Positions 9,086-18,220 of a stretch of DNA of 64,000 nt are shown piece after piece. The translations under genes and the position numbers were made by a program. Positions within the stretch are counted from its first letter, which is position 1. Every line of letters begins with the position of its first letter. The stretch is taken from the NCBI RefSeq assembly GCF_000814025.1, contig NZ_JWLL01000006.1, positions 938,455 to 1,002,454 of the forward strand. The letters are read 5' to 3'. Source of the stretch: Tateyamaria sp. ANG-S1. Its GTDB lineage: Bacteria; Pseudomonadota; Alphaproteobacteria; Rhodobacterales; Rhodobacteraceae. Under the pieces are notes generated by a model. That model was given only the letters and a program-made list of their open reading frames with translations. It was not told where the DNA came from and did not search any database.

Positions 9086-9349
9086 GTGTGCTCCCATAGC
9101 ATTAAAGCCCCCTGACCGGGGGCTGTTCGTAAATTCGCGCCCTTCTATGCAGCGTGAGGCCTGTGTGCAAGGGCCTTGGCGCGCCGGTTCGCGCAAATTT
9201 ACAATGGCGGCGAATGACCCCCTTCAGATGGGACGCAGAAACTGTCGCAGGGCCTTTTGTGCAAAGGGATGGTGGGTCAGACATTTATTTGTTATGCTAA
9301 GTATGTCGCACTAGTTGAATGGTGCGCGCTGTCGGTCAGGACACACCCA

Positions 9350-9733
9350 ATGCAACATCAAAAGAAAGTTCTGCTGATCGAGGATGATCAGTTCAGTCGC
9401 TTCATGATGAAGGAAGTGATCGACATGCTTGGCGTCCATGTGGACATTGCCGAGAATGGCAAACAGGGCTGCGACACACTGGATGAAAACCCCGAAGATT
9501 ACGGGCTGGTTCTAATGGATCTGCACATGCCGGAGATGTCCGGGATTGATGCGGCCAAGTATATCCGCACACAGGTTCCGCCGAACGCCGTTCCTATCAT
9601 CGCCGTGACGGCCGACATCGACTACCATGATGACGGCGTGGTGGAGAAGCTGGGCATGAACGGCTACGCCAGCAAACCGGTGTCGCCCGGGCACCTGATG
9701 GAACTGATAGATCAGTATTGCCAGGTCCACTGA
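9350..9733 (+). CDS. single-domain response regulator (CheY-like)
   Basis: A 127-residue stand-alone receiver. Acidic pair Asp12-Asp13, phospho-acceptor Asp57 in LVLMDLHMPEMSG, the AVTAD switch region and the conserved Lys in ASKP are all present; no output domain. It is upstream of and co-oriented with a CheB-CheR-PAS protein, a histidine kinase and a second receiver, so it probably takes part in one phosphorelay. The 264 nt between tig and this gene contain an A+T-rich stretch (around 9285-9305) suitable for a promoter. Confidence 0.9.
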   Translation: MQHQKKVLLIEDDQFSRFMMKEVIDMLGVHVDIAENGKQGCDTLDENPEDYGLVLMDLHMPEMSGIDAAKYIRTQVPPNAVPIIAVTADIDYHDDGVVEKLGMNGYASKPVSPGHLMELIDQYCQVH

Positions 9734-9783
9734 CCCCATCCATAGAGACGAGCGCATCGCCGCGAAGAATACCCGAGGACTGA

Positions 9784-12700
9784 ATGAGCGCGGATACGCC
9801 TGAACAGAAGACCACCACTCCCTCAAACGATACCACCGAAGCGCGAACAAAAGAACCCTTGCGTGTGATTGGCATCGCTGCATCGGCAGGCGGGCTGGAA
9901 GCGGTATCGCTGTTGGTTCAAAACCTGCCGCAAGAGGCCAACGCGGTCTATGTCATCGCGCAGCACATGTCGCCCACGCACAAAAGCGTGCTGTCAACGC
10001 TGATTTCCCGCGAAACCAGCCTGCCCGTGCTGGAGCTGAGCGCCGAAACCGAACCGGAGCGTGGGTCGATTTACGTGACCCCGCCAAACACCGATGTGGT
10101 TCTGGGAAGCGGCATTCTGCGCTTGCGCAACCCGTCCGGTCACGTGGCGTCCCCCAAGCCTTCAGCCGACCGCCTGTTCAAGAGCCTCGCCAACGAACAG
10201 GGTGAAAACTGCATGGGCATCGTGCTGTCCGGCACCGGATCCGATGGCAGCTACGGGGTGCAGGCCATCCGCGAGGTGGGCGGCATCACCATCGCGCAGG
10301 ACCCGGCGAGCGCGAAATATGACGGCATGCCAACCTCGGCCATCGAGACGGGCTGCATCGACCTGACCCTGTCGCCGGAACAGATCGGCACGCATCTTGA
10401 AAAGATCCTGGCGCAGCCCCGCAACCTCGACGGATTGCGCAGCCTTCAGGACGAACCGAAGCCCCTGGGCGAGCTCTTTGGCATCCTGCTGGCCCGCACT
10501 CAGGTGGATTTCGCCGACTACAAGGAAAACACACTGAACCGCCGCATCGCGCGGCGCATGACGGCGCTCGGCATCCAGAATTACGACGACTATGTCGACT
10601 ATTGCCGCACCAACATGCCCGAGGTCGACGCGCTGCACCGCGATCTCCTGATCTCGGTCACGCGCTTTTTCCGCGATCCGGACCAGTTCGACAAACTCCA
10701 CCGCGAGGTCGAAGCCCAGTTGGCCGGACGTGATGACGGACCGATCCGGGTCTGGGTCGTTGGCTGCGCGACCGGCGAAGAGGCCTATACCATCGCCATC
10801 ATTCTGGCCGAGGTTCTCGGCGGTGTTGATATGCTCGCCCGCCGAAACGTGCAGATCTTTGCCACCGACATCGACCAGAACGCCATTGATGTCGCGCGCC
10901 GTGGGATCTACCCCATCGCCGCGGCCTCGGACATTCCGGTCAAGCTGCTGAGCAAGTATTTCAGCGTCGGCAACACAGAAATCACCGTACGCCCCGAGCT
11001 GCGGTCCGCCACCCTGTTTTCACACCACAACGTTTTCCAGGATCCCCCGTTCATCAACGTGGACCTGGTCAGCATTCGCAACCTGCTGATCTATTTCAAC
11101 CTTGCCTTGCAGGAGCGCGTGCTCAGCCGGTTGCACTACGCCATGGCGGCAGGCGGCCTTTTGTTTGTTGGCACCTCCGAAACAGTAGGCGAGATGGGGG
11201 TATTCTTTGAAGGCCGTCAGGGGGCCGAAAAGGTCTTTATCAAGCGGCGTGGCATTTCCGGTGAGTTGTCCATCGATTCCACGGTGCGGGGATACCGGGG
11301 CGGCATGCGCGCCTATCCCGCCGGAGACAAAGCGCAGGCCAAGACGGTGCAAGGCGAACGTCGCGACCTGTCGCTGGCCCGCGCTGTGGCCCCCGATGGC
11401 ATGATCTGCACGCAGAACGGCAACATCATCGAGGTGTTGGGCGATCTGAGCCCGTTCATGGAAATTCGGGCGGGCGCCTCGACATCGCTGAATGTGCGGA
11501 TGCTGATCGACCCGCTGCGGACTGAGGCGATGAGTCTCATGGCAGTTGCCATACGCAACAGCGCCAGACGCACGGGCAGATGGCACAAGGTGTCGTTGCC
11601 GGTCGGCAACCATGTGCAATTGCAGGTCTTTCCCTTCATCAGCCAGCGCGGTGGCGAGCCGCAATGCCTGATCGCTGTCAACTCCAAGTTCGAAGAGGTG
11701 GGCGAAGCGTCCATTGAGGACATCGCGAAGCTTGATCATCGCGCCTACGTCGAGAAGATGGAGCTTGAGATCAAGTCCACGCAGGAGGCCCTGCAACAGA
11801 CCATCGAAGAGCTGCAAACCGCGAACGAAGAGCTTCAATCTTCGAACGAGGAACTTCAGTCCACCAACGAAGAGTTCCAGGCCACCAACGAGGAGTTGGA
11901 AACCTCCAACGAGGAGTTGCAGTCCACGAACGAGGAATTGCTGACCGTCAACGAGGAATTGCAGATCAGTTCGGCGGAGCGTCAGGCGCTGGCGTCCGAG
12001 TTGGAAGCGACCATGACGTCGGCCCCCTACTCCGTCGCCCTTGCCGATCAGGCCCTGATGGTTCGGCGCATGTCACACGTGGCCATGGACTTTTTCGGGG
12101 TGGGAGAGATCCCGCCCACAGGCATCCACCTGAGCCAATGCAACCTGCCTGCGGGCTTTCCCGCGCTGGCACCGATTGCGAACACCGTCCTGCGTGTTCA
12201 AGAGCCCCGGCGCGTGCCCGTCCTGTCGCATGGGCGCTACTACACGATGCTGATGTCGCCCGTGCACGACGTGCATCGCAAGCTGATTGGCTTGTCGATC
12301 ACCGTCACCAAAGACATCAGTGATCCAATGAACCTGATTGTCGATATGATGAGCCGTGCCAGCAATATCGCGCATTGGTCGCACAACCTCGATACCGGTG
12401 AATTGACGTGGTCGAAGGACATGTTCGCCATGCATGGCCGCTCGGATTCGGGCGATATGCCCACATGGGAAGAGACGATCGACATGATCCACCCGGCCGA
12501 CCGGGGGTCCTATCGCGCGATGATCGATGCGCTTCTGGCAGACGGAACGTTCAAGACATACGAGGCGCGCATCTTCGGCCCGGAGGGCCGCATCGTGAAG
12601 ACCAAGGGCAGCATAACGCTGATCCGCGATTCCGAAGGCGAGCCGGTACAGATGGTTGGCGTAACCTGGAATGATGCTGTTGGTCTGGCCCGCGACATTC

Positions 12701-13104
12701 AGCTGTCCAGCCTGGAAGCCGTGCAGGATGACCTTGGCATCGGCTTTTATTCCTTTGACATCGAAAACAATACTGGCCTCTGGAGCAAGGCGATGTTCGA
12801 AATCCTGGATTTCGACACCGAACGCCATACACCATCGGTCGAGGCGCTGTTGACCCGGGTTGTCGAAGAAGAGCGCGCTGCACTTGCTGACGATTTCCAG
12901 GCCGTACTGGAACGCGGCACACCGTTTGATCGCACCGTGACCCTGGTGGGCGATACGGGTGTGCGCTTAGCCTGCACGTGTCTGGGGCGGGCACGGTCGT
13001 CTGATACGGGCCGCATCAGCCATGTCTTCGGCAGTTTGCGGGTTCTTGGCGCCCACGAGGTTTCGGAAAAACACGACGCCGAACAGGTTCAATCGGCGGG
13101 TTAA
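9784..13104 (+). CDS. CheB methylesterase-CheR methyltransferase fusion with coiled coil and PAS domains
   Basis: 1106 residues. CheB methylesterase domain (about 25-210) with catalytic Ser34 (ASAGG), His61 (AQHMS) and Asp154 (SGTGSDGS). CheR methyltransferase (about 230-490) with FFRDP and the SAM loop VVGCATGEEAYT. A long coiled coil (about 658-740) is built from near-repeats of ELQSTNEE. PAS-type sensor modules follow (about 740-860, 860-985 and 985-1090). The protein has no kinase domain, but a PAS-histidine kinase follows 60 nt downstream. Such fusions are usually signalling scaffolds rather than classical chemotaxis enzymes; no cheA, cheW or MCP gene is in the window. Both catalytic sites look intact. 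Confidence 0.93.
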   Translation: MSADTPEQKTTTPSNDTTEARTKEPLRVIGIAASAGGLEAVSLLVQNLPQEANAVYVIAQHMSPTHKSVLSTLISRETSLPVLELSAETEPERGSIYVTPPNTDVVLGSGILRLRNPSGHVASPKPSADRLFKSLANEQGENCMGIVLSGTGSDGSYGVQAIREVGGITIAQDPASAKYDGMPTSAIETGCIDLTLSPEQIGTHLEKILAQPRNLDGLRSLQDEPKPLGELFGILLARTQVDFADYKENTLNRRIARRMTALGIQNYDDYVDYCRTNMPEVDALHRDLLISVTRFFRDPDQFDKLHREVEAQLAGRDDGPIRVWVVGCATGEEAYTIAIILAEVLGGVDMLARRNVQIFATDIDQNAIDVARRGIYPIAAASDIPVKLLSKYFSVGNTEITVRPELRSATLFSHHNVFQDPPFINVDLVSIRNLLIYFNLALQERVLSRLHYAMAAGGLLFVGTSETVGEMGVFFEGRQGAEKVFIKRRGISGELSIDSTVRGYRGGMRAYPAGDKAQAKTVQGERRDLSLARAVAPDGMICTQNGNIIEVLGDLSPFMEIRAGASTSLNVRMLIDPLRTEAMSLMAVAIRNSARRTGRWHKVSLPVGNHVQLQVFPFISQRGGEPQCLIAVNSKFEEVGEASIEDIAKLDHRAYVEKMELEIKSTQEALQQTIEELQTANEELQSSNEELQSTNEEFQATNEELETSNEELQSTNEELLTVNEELQISSAERQALASELEATMTSAPYSVALADQALMVRRMSHVAMDFFGVGEIPPTGIHLSQCNLPAGFPALAPIANTVLRVQEPRRVPVLSHGRYYTMLMSPVHDVHRKLIGLSITVTKDISDPMNLIVDMMSRASNIAHWSHNLDTGELTWSKDMFAMHGRSDSGDMPTWEETIDMIHPADRGSYRAMIDALLADGTFKTYEARIFGPEGRIVKTKGSITLIRDSEGEPVQMVGVTWNDAVGLARDIQLSSLEAVQDDLGIGFYSFDIENNTGLWSKAMFEILDFDTERHTPSVEALLTRVVEEERAALADDFQAVLERGTPFDRTVTLVGDTGVRLACTCLGRARSSDTGRISHVFGSLRVLGAHEVSEKHDAEQVQSAG

Positions 13105-13164
13105 CCCTCCGTTCACCAACTCTGCTCAATATCGGCTGGATCGGAATTGAGCGGAACATACCAC

Positions 13165-14400
13165 ATGAACATGATGACCACGGCGCGTCTTGTAAAAAAC
13201 CGGTACTCGCAGGATGTCGATCGGGCGCTGGAGCTGCTGCCTGCCGATGCGGACGTGGACCGCGATACGCTCAGCGCCGCCTTCCTCGCCTCGCCCTATG
13301 CGACGCTTCTGATCGATCAGGAGGGGCGCGTGCTGGTCTGCAACAGGCGCGCGGAACGCATGTATTTCCGCTCGAAAGCGGCTGAGCCGGATGGTCTGCG
13401 CGGGATTGGGCTTCACAAGCTGACCAAGCTGACCCACGAAGAAACGATGGAAGCGCTGAAAAAAGGGGCCGCACGCAGTTCCATGAAACTGCCGATGGTG
13501 ACCCTGCACGGCGCGGGGTCCGTCCGCCCGACCCTGTTCCGGGTTGCCTTGCTGCGCTCAAGCACGCTCGGACAACGGCTGTATCTGCTGACGCAGGATC
13601 ATCTGAAGGCGGCGGCGGAAGCGCTTGAGCAGATGAACCGCCGCCGGGTTGCCGCACGGGATGATCTTGCCGCGATCGAAGAACGATTTGTTGATCTGAA
13701 CGCCTCTCTGATTGCGATGGAGGCCTTTGCACATCAGGCGTCACATGACCTGAGAACCCCGCTCAGCACAATCTCGGGGATGCTGCAGCTGTTTGCCTCG
13801 CGGTTTGGCGACAACCTACCCGAGAAGGCCCATGAATATCTGGATGTCATGCGCCGCGCGGCAGGGCAGATGGACAGCCTGACCTCGGATTTCCTGGAAC
13901 ATGCCCGGTCAGTGTCTGCCGAGGTCGCGGCGGAGCCCATTGACCTTCGCATCGCGCTGGAGGACGTTCGCCGGGACGTGCTGATCGGGATGACGGCCGA
14001 CGAGATAGAAGTAAACATCGCGTGCCCCACCTGGACCGTGATGGCAGAACCGACATTGCTGCGCATGATGCTACAAAATCTGCTGGGCAATGCTGTGAAA
14101 TATCGACATCCGGACCGTAAGCTGCGGATTGAGGTCGCGCTGGAGGCTGGTGTGGACAGCGCGCCACTGCTTACCATTTCGGACAATGGCAGCGGATTCG
14201 ATCCCGGTCAGGCCAAGGGCATATTCCTGCCATTTCGACGGCTACACGCATCGGTTGAAGGCACAGGTATGGGGCTATCGACCTGCGCCGAAGTGTGCAG
14301 GCGGCACGGATGGACCATTTCAGCTTCCTCGGATGGCGAAAGCGGATCCGAATTTCATATTACTTTCAATTCTTTAAATAGAGCGTGTAACGAATTCTGA
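13165..14400 (+). CDS. PAS-domain sensor histidine kinase
   Basis: A 411-residue soluble kinase without membrane segments. An N-terminal PAS-like domain (about residues 35-115, LLIDQEGRVLVCNRRAERMY) and a short coiled region precede the HisKA domain, with the phospho-acceptor His194 in ASHDLRTPLSTI. The HATPase domain has N-box NLLGNAVKYR, G1 DNGSGFDP and G2 GTGMGLS. ATG 13165 is chosen, with GAGCGGA upstream; a TTG at 13147 would extend it by six residues. It probably phosphorylates the flanking receivers. Confidence 0.92.
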   Translation: MNMMTTARLVKNRYSQDVDRALELLPADADVDRDTLSAAFLASPYATLLIDQEGRVLVCNRRAERMYFRSKAAEPDGLRGIGLHKLTKLTHEETMEALKKGAARSSMKLPMVTLHGAGSVRPTLFRVALLRSSTLGQRLYLLTQDHLKAAAEALEQMNRRRVAARDDLAAIEERFVDLNASLIAMEAFAHQASHDLRTPLSTISGMLQLFASRFGDNLPEKAHEYLDVMRRAAGQMDSLTSDFLEHARSVSAEVAAEPIDLRIALEDVRRDVLIGMTADEIEVNIACPTWTVMAEPTLLRMMLQNLLGNAVKYRHPDRKLRIEVALEAGVDSAPLLTISDNGSGFDPGQAKGIFLPFRRLHASVEGTGMGLSTCAEVCRRHGWTISASSDGESGSEFHITFNSLNRACNEF

Positions 14401-14511
14401 ATTTTGCGATATTTTTAGAAAACATGGACTTCTTACCGCAATGGACGGTGTGTTAAACATTTTTTTAATCTGTGACACCTAGATGTCTGTTGTACGAAAG
14501 CGGAGTTGTTC

Positions 14512-14898
14512 ATGGCTGTAGTTCTGGTGCTTGAAGATGACCCCGGCTTGCAATTCACGTTCAGCGAAGCATTGGAAGATGCGGGGCACGAAGTGCACAT
14601 TGCCTCCGACAACGAACAAGCCATGAATGCGTTGCGCCGTTGCAGTCCCGATGTTCTGCTGCTTGACCTGATGGTGGATGGTGGGTTGTCGACCGATGTC
14701 GCGAACTACGCGGGCTACTCCGCCCCGGATGCCGAAGTGATCTATGTCACGGGCAGCGGGCTTTTTGCCAAGGGCGAGTTGTTCACCATGACCCGCAATG
14801 CACGGATGGTTCTACGCAAACCCGTGGATCTGCGTGAGCTGATCACCATGGTTGGCCATGTGGTGCCCGAGCCCGCCGTCCTGAGCGCGACAGCCTAA
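14512..14898 (+). CDS. single-domain response regulator
   Basis: A 128-residue receiver with the acidic triad in VLEDD, phospho-acceptor Asp52 in LLLDLMVDGG, and the conserved Lys in LRKPVD. There is no DNA-binding domain. The usual Thr/Ser switch residue is within VTGSG. ATG 14512 has CGGAG seven bases upstream. It is preceded by a 111-nt A+T-rich gap after the kinase and may have its own promoter. It closes the four-gene signalling island. Confidence 0.88.
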   Translation: MAVVLVLEDDPGLQFTFSEALEDAGHEVHIASDNEQAMNALRRCSPDVLLLDLMVDGGLSTDVANYAGYSAPDAEVIYVTGSGLFAKGELFTMTRNARMVLRKPVDLRELITMVGHVVPEPAVLSATA

Positions 14899-14905
14899 AC
14901 CTGCG

Positions 14906-15961
14906 CTATTCCGCGGGCGTAAACCCGGAAATCAGCTGCTTCAGCCCCAGACTTGCCCCAATGAAGATGGCAACGAACGCAACCGGCGCGCTGAAGGCCA
15001 GCGTTGAGAAGGCAGAGAGCCCCTGCCCCACGCTACATCCCACAGCGAGTATGGCACCCGGTCCCATCAGCGCAGCCCCCCCGATCTGACGCCGCAACTC
15101 GCGCGGGTCTTCGCAGGCCTCCCAACGGAAATGCCCCTTGGAGTAAGAGCCCAGCGCCGCACCGATCATAACGCCAAATACCGATCCAACGCTGAAAGAC
15201 AGCGTATTGCCGGACGCCGTCATCATGTAGATCAACGTGTCGCCAATGGGGGCGACGAAGCTGTGGGTCTCGATCGGTTCAGCCTCAAAGCCGGTTGTGG
15301 TGACCCAGTAGGTGCCGATCCAACCCGACACTACGGCAAGCCCAACAACCGTACCCCAGAACAGGTGCTGCGGCGACCGGCGCATGTGCGCGCTCGAAAG
15401 GCCAGCCGCGATCACAAGGGCTCCGATCACGATCCCGGTCATGGCCGCTGACAGACCGAACTGCGCCTCGATCAATTGGCTCAGCCCTTGCGGGCCGGTT
15501 GCATCCAACTCAACCGGAAACAGCCAGATGCGGGCGTGTGCCAATGGCCCTGACATCACGAAATAGGCCGACAGCCCCATGACGATCACAATGACAAAGG
15601 ACCGCAAATCGCCGCCGCCCAGCCGTGCCAGAGCGCCGTAGCCGCAATTGCCGCTCAGCGCCATGCCGTAGCCGAACATCAGCCCGCCGACGATGGTACC
15701 AGCCGGGTTCCAGACACGGTCGAGATAGGCCGCTTCGGACGCCTCAAACAGCCCAAACGCCATGGCCAGATGCGTGCCGATGATGGCGACACCGATGGCC
15801 AGCGCCCACATACGCAAACGTCTGTCATCCGAGCCGTAGAGCACATCTTCGAACGCGCCGAGCGTGCAAAATCGCCCGATACGGGCAGCGAGCCCCAAGG
15901 CGATCCCGCCAAAAAGTCCAATCAAAACAACGGTGTTCGCTTCTCCAAGCGTGTCCAGCAT
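14906..15961 (-). CDS. soxT: YeeE/YedE family sulfur-compound permease (SoxT type)
   Basis: A 351-residue polytopic inner-membrane protein with about nine hydrophobic segments and the conserved cysteine-containing segments of the YeeE/YedE transporter family: GRFCTLGAFEDV, GNCGYGALARLGGGDLR and GCSVGQGLSAF. E. coli YeeE imports thiosulfate; the sox-linked members are called SoxT. It is downstream of soxR and soxS on the same strand, matching soxT-R-S gene order in other sulfur-oxidising alphaproteobacteria. The direction of transport is inferred. Confidence 0.85.
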   Translation of the reverse strand: MLDTLGEANTVVLIGLFGGIALGLAARIGRFCTLGAFEDVLYGSDDRRLRMWALAIGVAIIGTHLAMAFGLFEASEAAYLDRVWNPAGTIVGGLMFGYGMALSGNCGYGALARLGGGDLRSFVIVIVMGLSAYFVMSGPLAHARIWLFPVELDATGPQGLSQLIEAQFGLSAAMTGIVIGALVIAAGLSSAHMRRSPQHLFWGTVVGLAVVSGWIGTYWVTTTGFEAEPIETHSFVAPIGDTLIYMMTASGNTLSFSVGSVFGVMIGAALGSYSKGHFRWEACEDPRELRRQIGGAALMGPGAILAVGCSVGQGLSAFSTLAFSAPVAFVAIFIGASLGLKQLISGFTPAE

Positions 15962-16003
15962 AACGGCTTCCTCCCGAGGACCGTACGCTGGCGAAGCGTG
16001 CGA

Positions 16004-16387
16004 TCAGTCGTCCCTGCAGAACAGGTCATAGACGACTTCCATGATTTGCTTGGGTCGGTCATCTGTCAAGCTGTAGTAAATCGCCTTGCCCTCGCGGCGG
16101 GGTTTCACGAGCCCTTCGAGCCGCAGACGGGAGAGTTGCTGGGACACCGCCGCCTGCCGCGCAGACAGCAAATCCTCAAGCTCGGTCACCGATTTTTCGC
16201 CCGACACGAGGTGGCACAGGATCATCAACCGCCCCTCATGGCTGATCGCCTTGAGGAAGTTCGACGCGGCCTGCGCGTTGCGCATCATCTTGTCCATGTC
16301 CTCGGGACACATGTCCGGGTCAAAGACAGGAAGGCGCGAAGGCGTGGTGGTCTGCGTGTCAGGTTCCGTTGACATAGCCAGCGACAT
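16004..16387 (-). CDS. soxR: ArsR-family sox repressor with persulfide-sensor cysteines
   Basis: A 127-residue winged-helix ArsR-family protein (HTH LLSARQAAVSQQLSRLRLEGLV, about residues 72-95). Three cysteines lie at positions 27, 58 (MILCHL) and 124 (DLFC). The 66-residue spacing between the last two equals that of the sensing pair of Rhodobacter SqrR (Cys41 and Cys107), so per- or polysulfide sensing is likely. Position between soxT and soxS, divergent from soxV, matches SoxR repressors of other sox loci. A second in-frame ATG at 16375 is an alternative start. Confidence 0.88.
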   Translation of the reverse strand: MSLAMSTEPDTQTTTPSRLPVFDPDMCPEDMDKMMRNAQAASNFLKAISHEGRLMILCHLVSGEKSVTELEDLLSARQAAVSQQLSRLRLEGLVKPRREGKAIYYSLTDDRPKQIMEVVYDLFCRDD

Positions 16388-16393
16388 ACCGTG

Positions 16394-16762
16394 TTAACCT
16401 CTGTTGTCCAAGGGAATGTTCGCGCGCTCGAACATCATCGTGAGCAGGCCCCAGAAGAAATCCTCTCCCGGATAGCCCTCGATCCGGCCCACCTCTGCCC
16501 CGTCTTGCACCAGCACGAAAGTGGGCGTGAAATGCACCCGCTGCGTAAACGCCACATCGGGCGTTTCGGCATGCAGGTCATAGCGTTGCAGGGGGGCCGC
16601 CTGCCCCTCCACCGTCTTGGGATAGATGTGCGCAATCTCTTCGTTCCACTTGCCGCACCAATAGCACCCGTCCTCTTCAGCCATCAGCAGATAGGTGTCC
16701 GCCCACCCCCCCAGCGGCAGGCCGCCGAGGGCCGCCACTGCCATCATGCGCAAGAGTTTCAA
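16394..16762 (-). CDS. soxS: periplasmic thioredoxin-like protein SoxS
   Basis: A thioredoxin-fold protein with active-site CYWC in a DGCYWCGKW motif and the cis-proline FTPTF segment. SoxS is known from other sox loci as a periplasmic thiol-disulfide protein that keeps SoxY active. I choose the TTG at 16762 because CGGAG lies seven bases upstream and the product then begins with a compact signal peptide ending in GGWA-D. The frame can also be opened from a TTG at 16792 but without a visible ribosome site. It lies 6 nt upstream of soxR. Confidence 0.8.
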   Translation of the reverse strand: MKLLRMMAVAALGGLPLGGWADTYLLMAEEDGCYWCGKWNEEIAHIYPKTVEGQAAPLQRYDLHAETPDVAFTQRVHFTPTFVLVQDGAEVGRIEGYPGEDFFWGLLTMMFERANIPLDNRG

Positions 16763-16809
16763 CAGACTGCTCCGATTGACGCCGTTCGACAATTAATCAT
16801 AATCTAATT

Positions 16810-16824
16810 CTTGAATATCTCAAG
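16810..16824. promoter_or_regulatory. candidate SoxR operator in the soxS-soxV intergenic region
   Basis: Perfect 5-bp inverted repeat CTTGA-ATATC-TCAAG within A+T-rich sequence containing TTGAAT, the half-site also found before soxX. It lies between divergent soxS and soxV, where SoxR repressors of related loci are known to bind. Confidence 0.45.
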
Positions 16825-16842
16825 ACAAGGGACGCAGGGGCA

Positions 16843-17583
16843 ATGTTTGATGTGACATTTTTGGGCGCCCTGCTGGCCGGTCTGCTGTCTTTTCTGTCGC
16901 CCTGTATCCTGCCCATCGTGCCCTTCTATCTCAGCTATCTTGCTGGCGTCGGCATGAACCAGATCTCGGCAGAGGCCGAGATTTCCCGCGAGGTGCGGAT
17001 GCGTGCGTTTCTGGCTGCTTGCTGTTTCGCGCTCGGCGTCATCACGGTTTTCATGGGTCTCGGCGCCACGGCCACCGCCTTCGGCCAGATGGTCCGCGAA
17101 TACTTCGACGTCCTGCGCTGGATCGCGGCGGCCGTCATCATCGCGATGGGGCTGCATTTCCTTGGCGTGATCCGCATCGGGTTCCTCTACCGCCAGTTCC
17201 GCGCTGATGCGGGCAACACGTCGAATGTCGGTCTGCTTGGCGCCTTCGTCATCGGCCTCGCCTTCGCCTTTGGCTGGACACCCTGTGTCGGCCCTGTGCT
17301 GGCCGCCATCCTGTTCACTGCCGCTGGTCAGGATACCGCGAGCCAAGGGGCGAGCCTGCTCTTTGTGTACGGGCTGGGAATGACCTTGCCCTTCATTGCT
17401 GCCGCCCTGTTCATCGGTCCGTTCATGTCGTGGATGGCCCGGTTCCGCCGCCATCTGGGCCTGATCGAAAAGACGATGGGCGCATTGCTGATCCTGTTCG
17501 GCGTCCTGATCGCCACGAATTCCATCAACTACATCGCGCAATGGATGCTGGAACACATCCCGTGGTTCAGCACCGTTGGGTAA
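16843..17583 (+). CDS. soxV: CcdA-like thiol-electron transporter SoxV
   Basis: A 246-residue membrane protein of the DsbD/CcdA family, with six hydrophobic segments and the two conserved cysteine contexts LSPCILPIVPFYL and GWTPCVGPVL. It moves reductant from cytoplasmic thioredoxin across the inner membrane to SoxW and SoxS. Start 16843 follows CAGGGGCA. First gene of the plus-strand sox operon and 15 nt from soxW. Confidence 0.92.
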   Translation: MFDVTFLGALLAGLLSFLSPCILPIVPFYLSYLAGVGMNQISAEAEISREVRMRAFLAACCFALGVITVFMGLGATATAFGQMVREYFDVLRWIAAAVIIAMGLHFLGVIRIGFLYRQFRADAGNTSNVGLLGAFVIGLAFAFGWTPCVGPVLAAILFTAAGQDTASQGASLLFVYGLGMTLPFIAAALFIGPFMSWMARFRRHLGLIEKTMGALLILFGVLIATNSINYIAQWMLEHIPWFSTVG

Positions 17584-17598
17584 CTCTGGGAGGAGACC

Positions 17599-18159
17599 AT
17601 GAAACACCTGATTGCACTGCTGACCACGCTCGCACTTGCCCTGCCAATCGGTGCTGCCGAACTGGGCGATGACGGCCTGCACAAAGCGCCCTGGATGCGT
17701 GACACGTTCAAGGATCTGACCGAGGATCTGGAAGAGGCAAACGCCGAGGGCAAGCGCCTGATGATCCTGGTCGAACAACGCGGCTGCATCTACTGCACCA
17801 AGATGCACGAAGAGGTGTTCGTCATCCCCGAGATCGAACAGTACATCGAGGACAACTTCTTTGTCGTGCAGATCAACATGTTCGGCGATGTAGAGGTGAC
17901 GGATTTCGACGGCACCACCCTGCCCGAGAAGGACATGGTGAAACGTTGGGGCGCGCTTTTTACGCCAAACATCTATTTCTTCCCCGAGGAAGTTGCTGCC
18001 GATCAGAAGGCGAACGAGGCGGCTGTTGCCAACATGCCCGGCGCCTTTGGCCGCTGGACCACCTTCAACATGCTGAACTGGGTGGTCGAGAAAGGGTACA
18101 ACAGCGACGAGCCGTTTCAGAAGTACCAAGCCCGCAAATTCGAAGCGCAGAAGGGCTGA
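17599..18159 (+). CDS. soxW: periplasmic thioredoxin SoxW
   Basis: A 186-residue protein with a Sec signal peptide (about residues 1-20, LPIGAAE) and a thioredoxin domain with active-site CIYC in EQRGCIYCTKMHEE and cis-proline in LFTPNIYFF. Partner of SoxV in delivering electrons to the sulfur-carrier system. GGGAGGAGACC precedes the start. It is followed by a 154-nt A+T-rich gap holding the soxX promoter region. Confidence 0.9.
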   Translation: MKHLIALLTTLALALPIGAAELGDDGLHKAPWMRDTFKDLTEDLEEANAEGKRLMILVEQRGCIYCTKMHEEVFVIPEIEQYIEDNFFVVQINMFGDVEVTDFDGTTLPEKDMVKRWGALFTPNIYFFPEEVAADQKANEAAVANMPGAFGRWTTFNMLNWVVEKGYNSDEPFQKYQARKFEAQKG

Positions 18160-18220
18160 ACCCTTTCTGCACCTGCAGCCAAAATCTTGCGCCAAATGCT
18201 GCGCCTGCGAACAAATATAA

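Noticed and set aside
7784-9115. 443-aa open frame antisense to trigger factor
   Set aside because: It mirrors tig codon by codon; high G+C third positions open the opposite frame. It has no ribosome site and no recognisable protein.
11780-11970. Short tandem repeats in the CheB-CheR gene
   Set aside because: Explained by the coiled-coil ELQSTNEE repeats; in frame and protein-driven.
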